64,000 nt of DNA, taken from contig JASANG010000545.1 of NCBI GenBank assembly GCA_030248215.1, positions 1 to 64,000 of the forward strand, written 5' to 3'. Below are positions 1 to 11,400 of this stretch, one piece after another. This DNA is from Enoplolaimus lenunculus. Taxonomy: Eukaryota > Nematoda > Enoplea > Enoplida > Thoracostomopsidae. Within the stretch, counting starts at the first letter, position 1; the number at the start of each line of letters is the position of its first letter. The notes beneath the pieces were generated by a model. It made no database searches. It was not told the DNA's origin and worked only from the letters and a program-made list of their open reading frames with translations. A program made the position numbers and the translations under genes.

Positions 1-295
1 TTAAAGGTAAAACTTAAGATATAGCCAACGGTAGAAACAGTTGCAGAAGCGGGCTTAGGCGGTTCAGTGGTACGTAGAGTGCTAGCCTCGGAATCGTAGG
101 TCGGTACGTAGTACGAAACCACCAGTGTTGATTGTATTTTAGATTTCTCTGTATTATTACAAAATGAAATAGCGTGTAGTTAAAAATATTAGAAAATTGC
201 CAAATAACATATTGAACTTGGTTGATTAAAACAGATTAATTCGCGTAACCATGAGGTACGTACACATACACAATTTTTGATATATTTTATATCGC
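1..295. other. Unrecognised AT-rich DNA
   Basis: No gene, no RNA gene and no repeat end that I recognise. Confidence 0.5.
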
Positions 296-986
296 AAGCC
301 AATTTGCTATCAGGCCAATTGGTTATTCCAATCCGCTGTTTGAAGAAAATAGCAACGAAGCCTAGGCCAAATAGCGATTGTGAGATATCGCAAAACAACA
401 ATGATGTAAAACCAACGATTGGTTGTTTGACGGTATAGCATCTGTCGAAATATTCAAATCTGATTAATTTATAAGTTCTATTGCTTTGTAACCCAGACAA
501 AACTGGCTATTACATAAAATAGCAGATTGGCCTTGGCCAATTAGCAGGGTTCCGACAGGAATTAAGTTTTACCGGAACAAAAAACAGGAAAGGACTGAAG
601 TTTTTGGAGGAGCAAAAACCGGAATCCGAAACATTTTCCATCTCCGAATTAGTCGAATAGCCAACGAATGGCTTAAGCGAATTTTTAGCTATTTCATCAC
701 AAAGTTTTGCGAACACACACCAGATTTTTAATCTTACAGCTTATTAACAAAATTGAACTACGTAGTTGGAAAAACATTCGTTTCGAGAAGAACAGCTTTT
801 CTGAAAGGAAAAATTTCCAATATTTAGGGCATTATGAATAATTCATGACAAAACCGGAAAAATTCCGGTTCCTGCATTATAAAATGCAAGAACAGGAATT
901 TGAAAATTTCTGTAGGAATTCTGCCTCGAAAAGTATTCCGATTAAACCCTGCCAATTAGTAATTGGCCTGACTTGCAAATTGGCTT
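296..986. repeat. Older inverted-repeat element hosting the CAGGGTT MITE
   Basis: AGCCAATTTGCTATCAGGCC near 296 is mirrored by AATTGGCCTGACTTGCAAAT near 962-982, with the 407-bp MITE between. Probably a degraded MITE; family unknown. Confidence 0.45.
545..951. mobile_element. CAGGGTT hAT-type MITE, 407 bp
   Basis: Ends CAGGGTTCCG and TTAAACCCTG; perfect 8-bp duplication CCAATTAG at 537-544 and 952-959. Internal GGAATT/AACAGGAA words recur at 4810-5030 and 11927-12515. Confidence 0.88.
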
Positions 987-2696
987 TCAACATATATATA
1001 ACACATTTTTGGTATTAACCGTATTTAACCGTATATCCGGTGCCTGCTAAAACTCCACAATATCCGGCTCCGGCATCTTAACTTGCTTTAATACCTCAAA
1101 ATAAATTGAAACCATAATTCGTATTTACACCCCATCTGGCAACTACCATGGAACTGATTGCCTTAACTTCAGGGTGCGATTGTATATTTATTTACCGTAA
1201 CTGGACTTCTAAAGCAATGTTATAAATTTCACCTACAACCGTAAGTTGGGATATCCGCTAAGTTTCCTCATACTGGAACCGGATACGAATATCAATTTTT
1301 AATATCTGGTCGCCCCTGCTTGCTTTTACACATATTTTTGCCATACAAAGTAATGCGATGTTTGCATGTGCCCGTGTAGGTTAACAATGTTTTTGGGTTA
1401 CAATAAGTCGATAACCTGATAAAATTAAAGATTGCCTCTTTACGTATAACCTTAAGTAGCATTTTGTCTTGAGTGACTTGTCCAAAGTCTTCTAAAAGCT
1501 CCGGTTGATGGCTTTGAGTCTTTCTTCTTTAACAATGTGAATTTTACTTAAGCCTGACCATCAGTGCAAGATGTGTTTTAACTTGTAGCCGTGGCCACTA
1601 GTTGGAGTTGTTTGCTTTCGGTCTGCGATATGGGTGCGGTCACATCTTCATAGCTTCAACAAGTCAGATGTTTGGTTAGTTTCGTGTGATTTATTTATTT
1701 TATTCTTTTATATTGTTTTGCGTTCAAAGATACACGCCGTCTTATATTATGTATTATGTTTTGAAAATATGGTGGTTTACGTAACTCAAGGTATCTATCC
1801 TTTAGTTTACGGCCGTGTACCGTAATTTAAAATAATTTTCAGCACCTAAGGTTACTGTCACTTTTATGGTAAGTAGTCAAAATCGTACCTTAAGCTAGTT
1901 TTTCATGATTTCATTTTCGTGAAACATACAAAATCACTTATCAGATATTTTAATCTTGCAACGTATTATATAACAAAAAAGAAGAGATGATAGGCATTTT
2001 TTTAATTTGAAGTATATAATAATTTCGTAACTACACAACACGGTATAAATTCCAGTTCTTGCATTCGGCAATGCTGGATCAGGAATCGTTTTTTACAAAA
2101 ATATCCGCTATCCGGTACCTTTATCTTTGATCTGCCGGATGTAGAATCGCTACATCATGGTTACTATATAATTTGCAATGGTTTCATACAGGGTTAACCG
2201 CTCAATTCGAACCCCACGATGGAACGGGCTCGTGCAAAGCATGATTTTATGAAAGCGAAAAAGGTATGTATGTGTAATGCGTACGTATGTAAAGATCCCT
2301 GGGTGCGATCGGATATTAATCTATCTCATACCCGAAGCCGAATACTGCATTTTTCACCGTAATCTGATATAACATGTAAATGGTGCACTGTTGAAAGTAA
2401 TTGAGTCACTCAAAAAGTGCATGTTTATAAAATTGAAATTGATTGTTTGCTGGGTTTTTTCACTTTATTTCAGCATGTGAAAACCTGACAGCTTTTTACT
2501 TTGTTTGAAAGATAATCGCAGCAAGATTGTTAAATACGTATGTCCACTTGGCAAAAGCAAGTTTATGATATATATTCGGGGGGCGCAACTGTACTTGTCC
2601 GGTATGTTTATACCCGAACCGGATTCGAATATCGGTTTTTCACCAAATATTAACATGAAATCGGATATCCGATCACACCTTGGTATATCTTGATAT
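987..2696. other. Unrecognised DNA with degraded repeat ends
   Basis: No coding region is supported. Short CCGGATAC/TATCCGG-type words near 1020-1290, 2100-2150, 2290-2350 and 2575-2690 look like worn copies of the family at 13949-15123. Confidence 0.45.
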
Positions 2697-5165
2697 TACG
2701 GATGTGCCCATTAATCGGCATCTGTAATAATCGGCGCCGATTTTTTACCGATTCTTTTGGCACATAACAGTCAGTTGGAATGCTATCAGGCTGATTTCTG
2801 GGCGCATATCAGAGTGGCTGGTCAGGAAAAGTGTTATCTCTCGCGTTTGTGTGTGAAAAAATTAATTAAAGTGAACCGTTTTAAAAATTATCATCGTTTA
2901 TGATGGTTAGGGTTTAAGTCTTTTTATAATGATGTAATGTTCTTCGTAGTAATGACCAAGTTCGTCTTGGCTGTCTTTTAGACGAGAACAAATTGTCATA
3001 GATAACGAATATATAATTCTGATGATATTGTTATCTGAAAATTTCCATGATATTCTGAGGTCACTGACGCTGAGTTTAGGGGTCAGACAGGAAATAGTTT
3101 CAGTCGAAAGAATTCTATGGACAATAAGTTGTTTTTCACGAGTTAAAACACCTGGAGTTGAAGACATTTACCACTATATCTTCAAGCAGGATTAAATGAT
3201 TTAGCTAACCCGTCTAAATTGGTTTTTCGCTCGTGTATCGTCAAAGGGTATGTGTCGCTGTCATGGCGTGTGTCTAAAGTCGTATTTAATCCTAAACCGG
3301 TAAGACGCCCATATGTCAGCAAAATCATACAGTCCAATCAGTTTGACTTTGTGTTTATTAAAGACCCTAGAAATACTGATTGTCAGATACGTTAGACAAA
3401 ATGTGTTACCAATTCATCCATTGTCGGTATATCAGCATGCTATCAGATGGACAAATCTACATTGATGGCCTTTCATATTTCTGTATCGAATTCCGTACTT
3501 TTACCATCTATGCTATATGGTGGAATAGTTTGGTGGCATAGTACTCGTGTTAAATACGTAGAAATGAATCTAAATCAGGTCCAACGGTTGGCTCTTTTGA
3601 GTGTAACAGGCGCAATGAGAACAGCTCCAACAGCAGGATTGGAGGTGCTTTTGGGATCGTTCCAATTAGTGAAAAATGTAAATTTGAGGCAATTAAAGAC
3701 TTTTGTCGATTAAATTCTATGGGCTTATGGGGAGTTAATTTCAAATCTAAGCTCAATTCAATCAGAGGCTTAGCTTCAGATGTGTCAGAATTGGCACTTA
3801 CCTTACCTTGTGAGTTGTGACCACATGATTAAAGTCTTTCACAGGTTGCTTAACGATGATTCCGTTGCGTGAAAACTATGACAACATTCTTCTTTGCCAG
3901 TCACATGTGTGCTCCTTCACTGATAGATGTAAGAGTTATTTTGAGTTCAATTCTCAAAAAGGTGCTGGGGCTGGGCTGGCATATATATTCCAGGCTTTGC
4001 TGATTTCCATGATCTGCTTGGATCTTGTTGTTCGGTTTTCCAGGCAGATGTTATCGCCACTGAGAAATGTGTCTCCTACTGGTTAGGTCGTGGTGTTATG
4101 AAAAAGTGTCTATTTTCGTGACAGTCGGGCTGCAATCAAAGCACTGGATAACTATGTGGTCAATAGCAAGACAGTGTTTGAGTGTAGACAACAACTTTAT
4201 GAGCTCTCTGCTCATAATTATGGAAGGTTTATTTTGGGTTCCAGGTCACTGTATGTTCCAGGGAATGAAATTGCAGATAGGTTAGCGCGTTCAGCGTCGA
4301 CGAAGCTTTTGCATGGTCCAAAACCATTTTCAAACGTAGCACTATCGACAGTACTGAGTTCGATTGGAAAACAAATTTTGGAGAGAGCTATGAACAATTG
4401 GGCAGCTCGTTATTCTTGTACCCATCTTAGAACTTTTCTGCCTTACTGTATTAGGAAATGGACTTCCTATTTACGGAAGTTAAACAAGCATCGTATGAGG
4501 TTAGGTGTCAGAGTTCTGAATGCGAATTACAAGTTGAATTATCACTTGCGTAATTTTAAATTGGCAACAACTATTGAATGTTCTTTTAGTCATAATGAGA
4601 CAGATACAGGAAGCCATTTTCCTCTTCAGTTGCAAGAAATATTCGACTTTACGGGAACCTGTCTGAGGCGACGTATCTTCAGCAGAATAGGGTTTCGCAG
4701 CTGCATATTAGGAAAATTTTTCGTTTTTAGTAGAACTGTAGGTCTGCTTTGCAGTAAGATTTTGAACAAGAGATGGCGGTGTAATGGACCTTTTACAGTA
4801 ATTCACACCAGAAAAAGTTTATTAACAAAATTGAACTATTTGCAAAAACATTCGTTTCGAAATATAATATTTTAAAGACAAAGTTTCGGATGTTCAAATG
4901 TTTATGGATAATTTGAGACAAAACCGTAAAAATTCTGGTTCCTGCTTCTTTGAATGCATGAACAGGAGAAGGAACAGGAACTGCATTTTTGAAGAAATTC
5001 CGGCCAAAACAGGAATTCTGGTTGAACCTGCTATCTATCTATGATGTAATGTATCCTATCTGTTTATTAATCATGGTGTACTAAAATGGAGATCTGCATC
5101 GGCACAATTTCAAAATAAAAATCGGTATCGCAATCGCCCAGAATTTTGGTATCGGCACATCCCAA
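2697..5165. mobile_element. hAT-type MITE (GGATGTGCC family) split by a LINE fragment
   Basis: Left part 2697-2940 and right part 5041-5165 align to the intact copy at 7818-8183. Its 8-bp duplication CTTGATAT lies at 2689-2696 and 5166-5173. The two parts are separated by a 2.1-kb insertion flanked by ATGATGTAATGT (2929-2940 and 5041-5052). Confidence 0.87.
2941..5040 (+). mobile_element. Decayed LINE fragment with RNase H domain, inserted in a MITE
   Basis: Plus-strand pieces are readable. 3447-3713 gives SMLYGGIVWWHST and NQVQRLALLSVTGAMRT, the region after the reverse transcriptase core. About 4067-4300 gives WVPGHCMFQG, and the overlapping frame from 4156 gives GNEIADRLARSA, together the C-terminal RNase H motif. 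After that come RMRLGVRVLNANYKLNYHLRN and ECSFSHNETDTGSH, a degraded Cys/His motif. The reading frame shifts between pieces and stops are present, so it is dead. RNase H plus this C-terminal layout fits the I/jockey-type group of LINEs. A 12-bp target duplication ATGATGTAATGT bounds it. About 4810-5030 matches the CAGGGTT MITE at 545-951, so a MITE piece lies near its 3' end. Confidence 0.8.
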
Positions 5166-5181
5166 CTTGATATATATATGT

Positions 5182-5606
5182 CAGGGTGGCAACAAAGGGT
5201 CCGATTCAGATTCTGCAAAAACTTATGGTTTGCATTCGGATTCGGTTGTGAAAAAGCCGAATCCAACACTGTTCGCAATATGTTTTTTTCAGTTTTAAAC
5301 AATAAAAAAATTTAAATATGTTACGTTAATAAAAAATGTTTCAGGTCAGAAATCTCAAAACTGAGGTCGGGCACGAAATATATTAACGTTTAAAAGTTAT
5401 GCGGCAGGCAATGCGTTGATATTCTGAAACAAATTATATATATAATATGTATATATACATATATATTTAAAATATTTAAAAATTACTTAAAAATAATTTT
5501 TCTTTTTCCTTTATATATAACTAAAATTTGCAACATGCAAGATTCGGTTTCGGTAAATTAGCAATGGATTCGGATTCGGTCAAATCGTAGATTCGGTGCC
5601 ACCCTG
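5182..5606. mobile_element. CAGGGTGGC hAT-type MITE, uninterrupted, 425 bp
   Basis: Ends CAGGGTGGCA and TGCCACCCTG; perfect 8-bp duplication ATATATGT at 5174-5181 and 5607-5614. Internal sequence is rich in CGGATTCGG-like words and contains a TA-rich stretch near 5435-5520. It provides the empty-site reference for the CMC insertion. Confidence 0.9.
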
Positions 5607-5614
5607 ATATATGT

Positions 5615-7809
5615 ATGTTCAGGGCAGGGTTTTTTCCGGAAAAAATTATGACCGAAAAAACGAATTTTGTTCCATTTTTCCGGAAAAAAATCGAAAAAAT
5701 TCCTTCTTTGTCTGAGTGATCGGTTATCCCACTCTTAACCGGCGTTTGCCCAAAATTGCTTGCATTTTCAAACATTTTGCATATTTGAGCTTCTGATGAC
5801 ATCCCCTGATCATTCCAAGCCAAAATCTGAATTTGAAAAATCGATTTTTAAAGACACAAGTTCAGCCCCTTGGGAACCAAAATTTTTTTCCATAAGTTGG
5901 ACAATAATATATCGCTGACTCGTTAGCCAGACGTCAGATTGGGAAACGTTTCACAATATTCGTCTTAGCTCCGCCGAACAAGTTGCATATGTAGTTTTAA
6001 ACTGAATCTCGTGACAAAGCTTCATTGTGAAATCCATTTATTTATATATTCAAATGCTTCAATTTTCGCTCTTTTCGGACATATAATGTGTCCTGGTGGA
6101 CATATACACACGGTCACTACTATTAATGTGTTGCATGAAAATTAGTTACATGTCTAAAAACGTTATTTTATATCATATTTAGTTGCAAATTATATTAAAG
6201 AATTGTTTAATATTTTTCCATCCCCCCCGGAAAAAATGATAATGTGCGACCGCATATCCGGCCGGCTTCGGCAAAAAATTCATATCCAACTTTGGCTATG
6301 GTATTTTAAAAGGGTACAACCGGAAGTCTGATTCAAAACGAGCTGGATGAAACTACCATTTTATGCCAACTACCATGGAACTGATTCACATAGCAAAAAT
6401 TGAGTATGCTACACTTTGGCTTAATAGACAGCTGCCGTTTGGTGGACCAACCTGGGATTAAATTTAGGGCAGTTTAAAGCTTAGATGTATTAGTAAGGTG
6501 ATTGAGTTTAGGTATGCTTGTCTCTTACGAAAAATTTAGAAACTAAGTCACGCGAGTGACTGTGTTTATTTGTTAGTTTACCAAGATGTTCCTAAACAAC
6601 AGCTGGGCAAAATGGATTCCGCAGTGTACAAAGCCGTTTGGAACTGGAATTTGAAAAAATTACCGGAAACGAAACCGGAACCGGAAAAAGAAAAATACAT
6701 GCCACCGGAAAATTTAGTTTAATTTGCTTAGGAGAATAACAAGTTGCCGTTTTTTCTGATGTCAGTTGTATTTGTTGATTTTTGACTATAAATTTTTTGC
6801 TAGATTTGTCACCGCCCTCGGGCGGTGACTCTTGCTTTCACTCGCGGCAATTTTCAAAGAAATAGGTATTATGTATACACCATTAAAGTGTTTTCGGGTG
6901 CGAGGAATATGAATAAATTGTCTACAAACCTTCAAAACGAATATTTGAATGTTAGCTAATAGCTAATTTCGATATTAGCATAATTGATAAGCCTAAATTA
7001 GAACTTTTTCCAATATTTCACTAACTATTCGGATTGCTGTTGAGTTATTGGGTGCGAGAAATCTGAATAAATTGTTTACAAACCTCCAAAACCGATCAAT
7101 GAATATTTAACAATTAACTAATTTGCATAATAGTTTAATTGCTTAAGTGTGTTCGAGCTTCGCTCAATGCATGTAGCCCCACTACGACTGGCGTAGTTAG
7201 GTTTACAATTTGTTACTCGATGGCAGCGGGTCTTGTGTCGTTTGCTGGGGTGCTGATTGAACTGGCAAGTTGGAACCTCAAGTTTTGGACACTGAACTAA
7301 AAATGAATCTTAACCCGAACTACCAATTCGGTTCACATCTGTAAAAATAAGCTACTAAAATACATGCAGCAGTGTACAAACAAAGACGCTACATCCAGCT
7401 AACAGAGTTCCAGGGATGGATGGTCTTGGTGAAAAAACGATACAGAGACCCAGCCTACAGAGAACGACACTTGGTCTGGGTCTCGGTCAATTTTTAACCG
7501 TTACCGAAAATAAAAAAATTTTACCAAAAATTTTGAACATTTTTATCTGCTCTGAATTGCCGCTTCATACAATTTAACTAATAAATCGCCGCCACAATTT
7601 ATTTTTTACTTTATGTTTTCACTGGGCTACTGTCGCCATACAATAACAACAGGCTCAGGACAAATCACACTGTCCCAAAACTTCCTCGGCACAATCCCTA
7701 ATTCAGAGCTATAGTGTTGCTTTTGCTCCAGCGCAAACCGAATAAACTGGAAGATTATTTAACATAGCGTAACGTTATGAATGCGGATACCCATAATTTT
7801 TTAAACGAT
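5615..7809. other. Unrecognised DNA with a two-unit repeat
   Basis: CCGGAAAAA words near 5635-5700 and 6220-6240 suggest an old inverted-repeat element. A tandem pair beginning GGGTGCGAG lies at 6896-6960 and 7050-7123 (154 bp apart). No gene seen. Confidence 0.45.
6896..7123 (+). repeat. Two-copy tandem repeat, period about 154 bp
   Basis: Both copies begin GGGTGCGAG, followed by ATGAATAAATTGT / CTGAATAAATTGT and CTACAAACCTTCAAAAC / TTACAAACCTCCAAAAC. Moderately diverged. Confidence 0.65.
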
Positions 7810-7817
7810 GTCTTAAA

Positions 7818-8183
7818 TAGGGATGTGCCGATTAATCGGCATCGGTAATAATCGGCACTTTTCGTGAGTATCGGCATCGGAACTGCAAAAAAATTGCCGA
7901 TTCTTTGCCGATACTATTTGCACATAACAGTCAGTTAAAATGCAATCAATTTCATTCCTGGACGCACATTAGTGTGTCTACTCAGGAAAATTGTTATCTC
8001 TCTGTTGCATTTGTGTTTGAAAAAATTAATTAAAATTAACCGTTCTTATAAAATTATAATCGTTTATGATGGTTAGAGTTTAAGCATTCATATAATAACG
8101 TAATGTAGTATTCTATCCGCCTATTAAACTTGGTGTACTAAGGAATCGGTATCGGCAAAAATTTTGGTATCGTCACATCCCTA
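7818..8183. mobile_element. Intact GGATGTGCC hAT-type MITE, 366 bp
   Basis: Ends TAGGGATGTGCC and CGTCACATCCCTA; perfect 8-bp duplication GTCTTAAA at 7810-7817 and 8184-8191. Same family as the split copy at 2697-5165. Confidence 0.9.
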
Positions 8184-8438
8184 GTCTTAAATGTGTTAAA
8201 TGCGAAAATACAACTATTTGTGCTTTGTCACAATAAAATCAAGGTGTTTTGAGTTTCCTTTCAAAAATAGAATTTTGGGTAACCGGACATTCTGTATCTC
8301 AAATCGCTGAATAACCAGGTTGCGGTGCTCCACAATCGATCACTGTCTGTGTTGGTAGGCGAAATGCGCAAGTACTTCCGGTCAAAGCTCCGATTTAAGA
8401 AAAACTTTTGTGATTGCCTATCACTTTTTCACCTCTTG

Positions 8439-8451
8439 GTCTCGGTTTGCA
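8439..8451 (+). repeat. LINE target-site duplication, 3'-side copy
   Basis: GTCTCGGTTTGCA, identical to 11813-11825. It abuts the CAT/ATG repeat that ends the LINE; the last two bases overlap that repeat, so the exact boundary is uncertain by 1-2 bases. Confidence 0.85.
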
Positions 8452-8470
8452 TCATCATCATCATCATCAT
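8450..8470 (+). repeat. (CAT)7 microsatellite, the 3' tail of the LINE
   Basis: Seven CAT units on the plus strand, equal to (ATG)7 at the 3' end of the minus-strand LINE. Confidence 0.95.
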
Positions 8471-11400
8471 TTGCGTAACCCATAGGGTCATTTGCAGCTC
8501 GCGATTTTATCAACCAATAACACAAAGCCACTTCTGTCCATAGCCAATTGTCGTAAAAGAGTCAGATAGTCACGTTTGAAAACAGCCGCATTTCGGTTTA
8601 CGATATCATGGACAGGTCGACAGTTAACATCCTTGAACAGCTTGCGTTGCCATGTATTGCGCACTCCTCGGAAGGGCCGACGCCATCCCTCATCAGCCGG
8701 AATAGGGTGGAACAAAGATTTGAACGGTAGGCGAACGGTTTCCATACGCGCGACATGCCCGAACCAATATAGCCGCCGCTTGAGGATCGACTCCGAAACG
8801 GTTTCCTTGATGCCCATTTGCCTGCGAACTTCGACGTTTGTAACGTGGTCACGGTAGGAGACGTGCAGTATCCAGCGCAGCATTTGGTGGTCGAAGGCAT
8901 CCAGTCGCCGCTCGTGGTTAGCCTTGATCGGCCACGTTTCACAGGCATAGAGGAGCACCGGTCGAACGCAGGCCATGTAGATCCGGCGTTTCAGCTGTTT
9001 TGACAGGTTCCGGTTTCCCCACACAGCTTTCAGCGCCAGCATGGCGTTGTACGCCTTTGCTATTCTGGTGCGGATTTCGGTGAAGTCGACCACCACTTCA
9101 ATGGTTTCTCTGGCGATGCTTATTTTCGGTCTTGTTTCGGTGCCACAGCACAGGATCTTCGTCTTCGCCGTACTGATCACCAGGCCGATGCGCTTCGCGT
9201 TCTCATCCAGCCGATCTAACATTCTCTGGAGCTGCTCTGGGCTTTCAGCGAGCACGGCTATGTCGTCCGCAAACGTCAGGTCGGACAGGACGGAGCTGTC
9301 ATCGGTTTCGCTACCCATCAGGACCCCGTCATCGTGGTCATCGAAGGACACTTTGAGCAACCAATCCACGCACCAGTTGAAGAGAATGGGTGAAGAGATG
9401 CCTCCCTGACGCACACCGGTGTGGATCTCGAAGGTGTCGGTCGCGGTACCGTATACCCCTACACGGCATTTCGTCGATCGGTAGAGGGCCCGGAACATCG
9501 AAATAATCTTCTGCGGGACTCCAGAAGCCGCCATTATCAGCCACAGGCTATCTCTATCGATGCTATCGAAGGCTGCTGCGAAATCGACGAAGCCAATAAA
9601 TGTTGCTCGCCCGAATTCGTTCCGTGTTTCAATTACTTGGCGCAGGGTGAAGATCTGGTCGGCACAGCTTCTTCCAGCCCGGAACCCAGCTTGGTTCTCA
9701 CGGGTAAGCGGGTCGCGCCATTGCTTGATGCGGTCAATCAGGACTGCTTCTAGAATCTTGGACGCGATGTCGAGGAGGCTGATTCCCCGGTAGTTCTTAC
9801 ACATGCTCTTATCGCCCTTCTTGAACAGCGGGACAACTTCGGCGATCTCCCAGTCGGATGGGATCGACTCGCTGCGCCATATAGTTTCGAAAAGGGACAC
9901 CAGGTCAGTGGCGACCGGCTCACCACCGTATTTGTAGGCTTCGGGCGGTAGACCATCTTCTCCACCTGCTCTTCCTGATCTGGTCGATCTGATTGCCTTC
10001 TTGACGTCCTCCAGGCTAGGCGGCTCCACGCGAATGCAGGTGGCGGGGATCGGGGTGCCAAGGTCTTCGGCGGACAGTGGGTTTGCTGGGCTTGGTCGGT
10101 TAAGCAACTCCTTGAAGTGCTCAGCCCATCTGTCTAGCTTCGCTTGCTTCCCATCAATCAAAATGCCGTTTCGGTCTTTCAGCGTCGGGGGGGCACAGCC
10201 TTTCTTGTTCAGGGACTTGACCATCTGGAACAGCTTTCGCGAATCACCGACCCTGTTTGCTTGCTCTGCATCGACCACGAATCGGGTCCACATGACTTCA
10301 CGGTCGCCAGCAACTGCTCGTCTGACTGCATTTCGTAGTCTATTGCACTTTGGCTGACTTCTTCGCTGGTCCATCAGTGATATCGTTTCGTTTGAGATCC
10401 AACCAGAGCGGTTGATGCGGCGGACACCGAGCGTCTCGGAACAGGCCTGGTTCAGGTTTGTGGCCATGAGTGCGCACCTCTGCTCCACATCTGCATCAAC
10501 ATTGTGGGCGGTTCCGACACGGACATAGGTCTGCCGGAAATCTTCTCGCGTTTCCACGACCTTGAAACGATCGACATCGTATCGCTTCTTCATCGGGCGG
10601 GATTTGGACGCGGAGAAGCGAATCCTCACACGGCATCGGACAAGACCATGGTCGGAGCTCCATTCGTTGCCCCAGAACGTTCTGCTGTCCAGCACTGAGG
10701 TTCTCCATCGGTCACGCACCAGGATGAAGTCGATTTGGTTCTCGGCATTCCCGGCATTAGACATCCAGGTGGCAAGATGGCGGCGCTTATGCTTGAATCC
10801 CGTATTCGTGGCGAACAGCCGTTGTTGACCAATCAACGAGACTAGCCGATCTCCATTGTTGCTTCTGGTGCCCAGGCTGAACGGGCCCAGCATGCTGCCT
10901 TCACATGGGTGTCGCGGACCGAGTTGGGCATTCCAGTCGCCGGCGACGATCAGGAAGTCAGACTTGGCAACGCCGGCTAGTGCAGTGTCGACTTCACTGT
11001 AGAACTGATCTTTCACGGCGTCTGTGGAGGTTTCTGTAGGAGCGTAGACGGACACAATGCACAGGTTAAAGGGACGGCACTTGACACGGATGCGCATCAC
11101 TCGGGGGCTAATAAAGTCGTACGCTTTGACGCAACTTGCCAACGATTGTTCTAGGGCGATCCCCACCCCATGATTTCCGCTTCCATCGGACGGGCCTGAC
11201 CAGTACAAGGTGTAGCTCTTCTTTGGCAGGTCTTCGTTCGCTTTTTCTTCATCACGGCAGACGATGCATTTCCATGCGGCAGCAGAGGCACGGGCAGTGC
11301 GTATACAGTCGAAACCAGCACACGTGTAGTGACACCAAAGTCCACACTTCGTACAACCAATTGAGCCACGAGTTGCATTACCCAAACAAACTGTACACGG

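Noticed and set aside
5435-5520. TA-rich tract as a regulatory region or origin
   Set aside because: It is part of the interior of the 5182-5606 MITE and looks like simple-sequence expansion.
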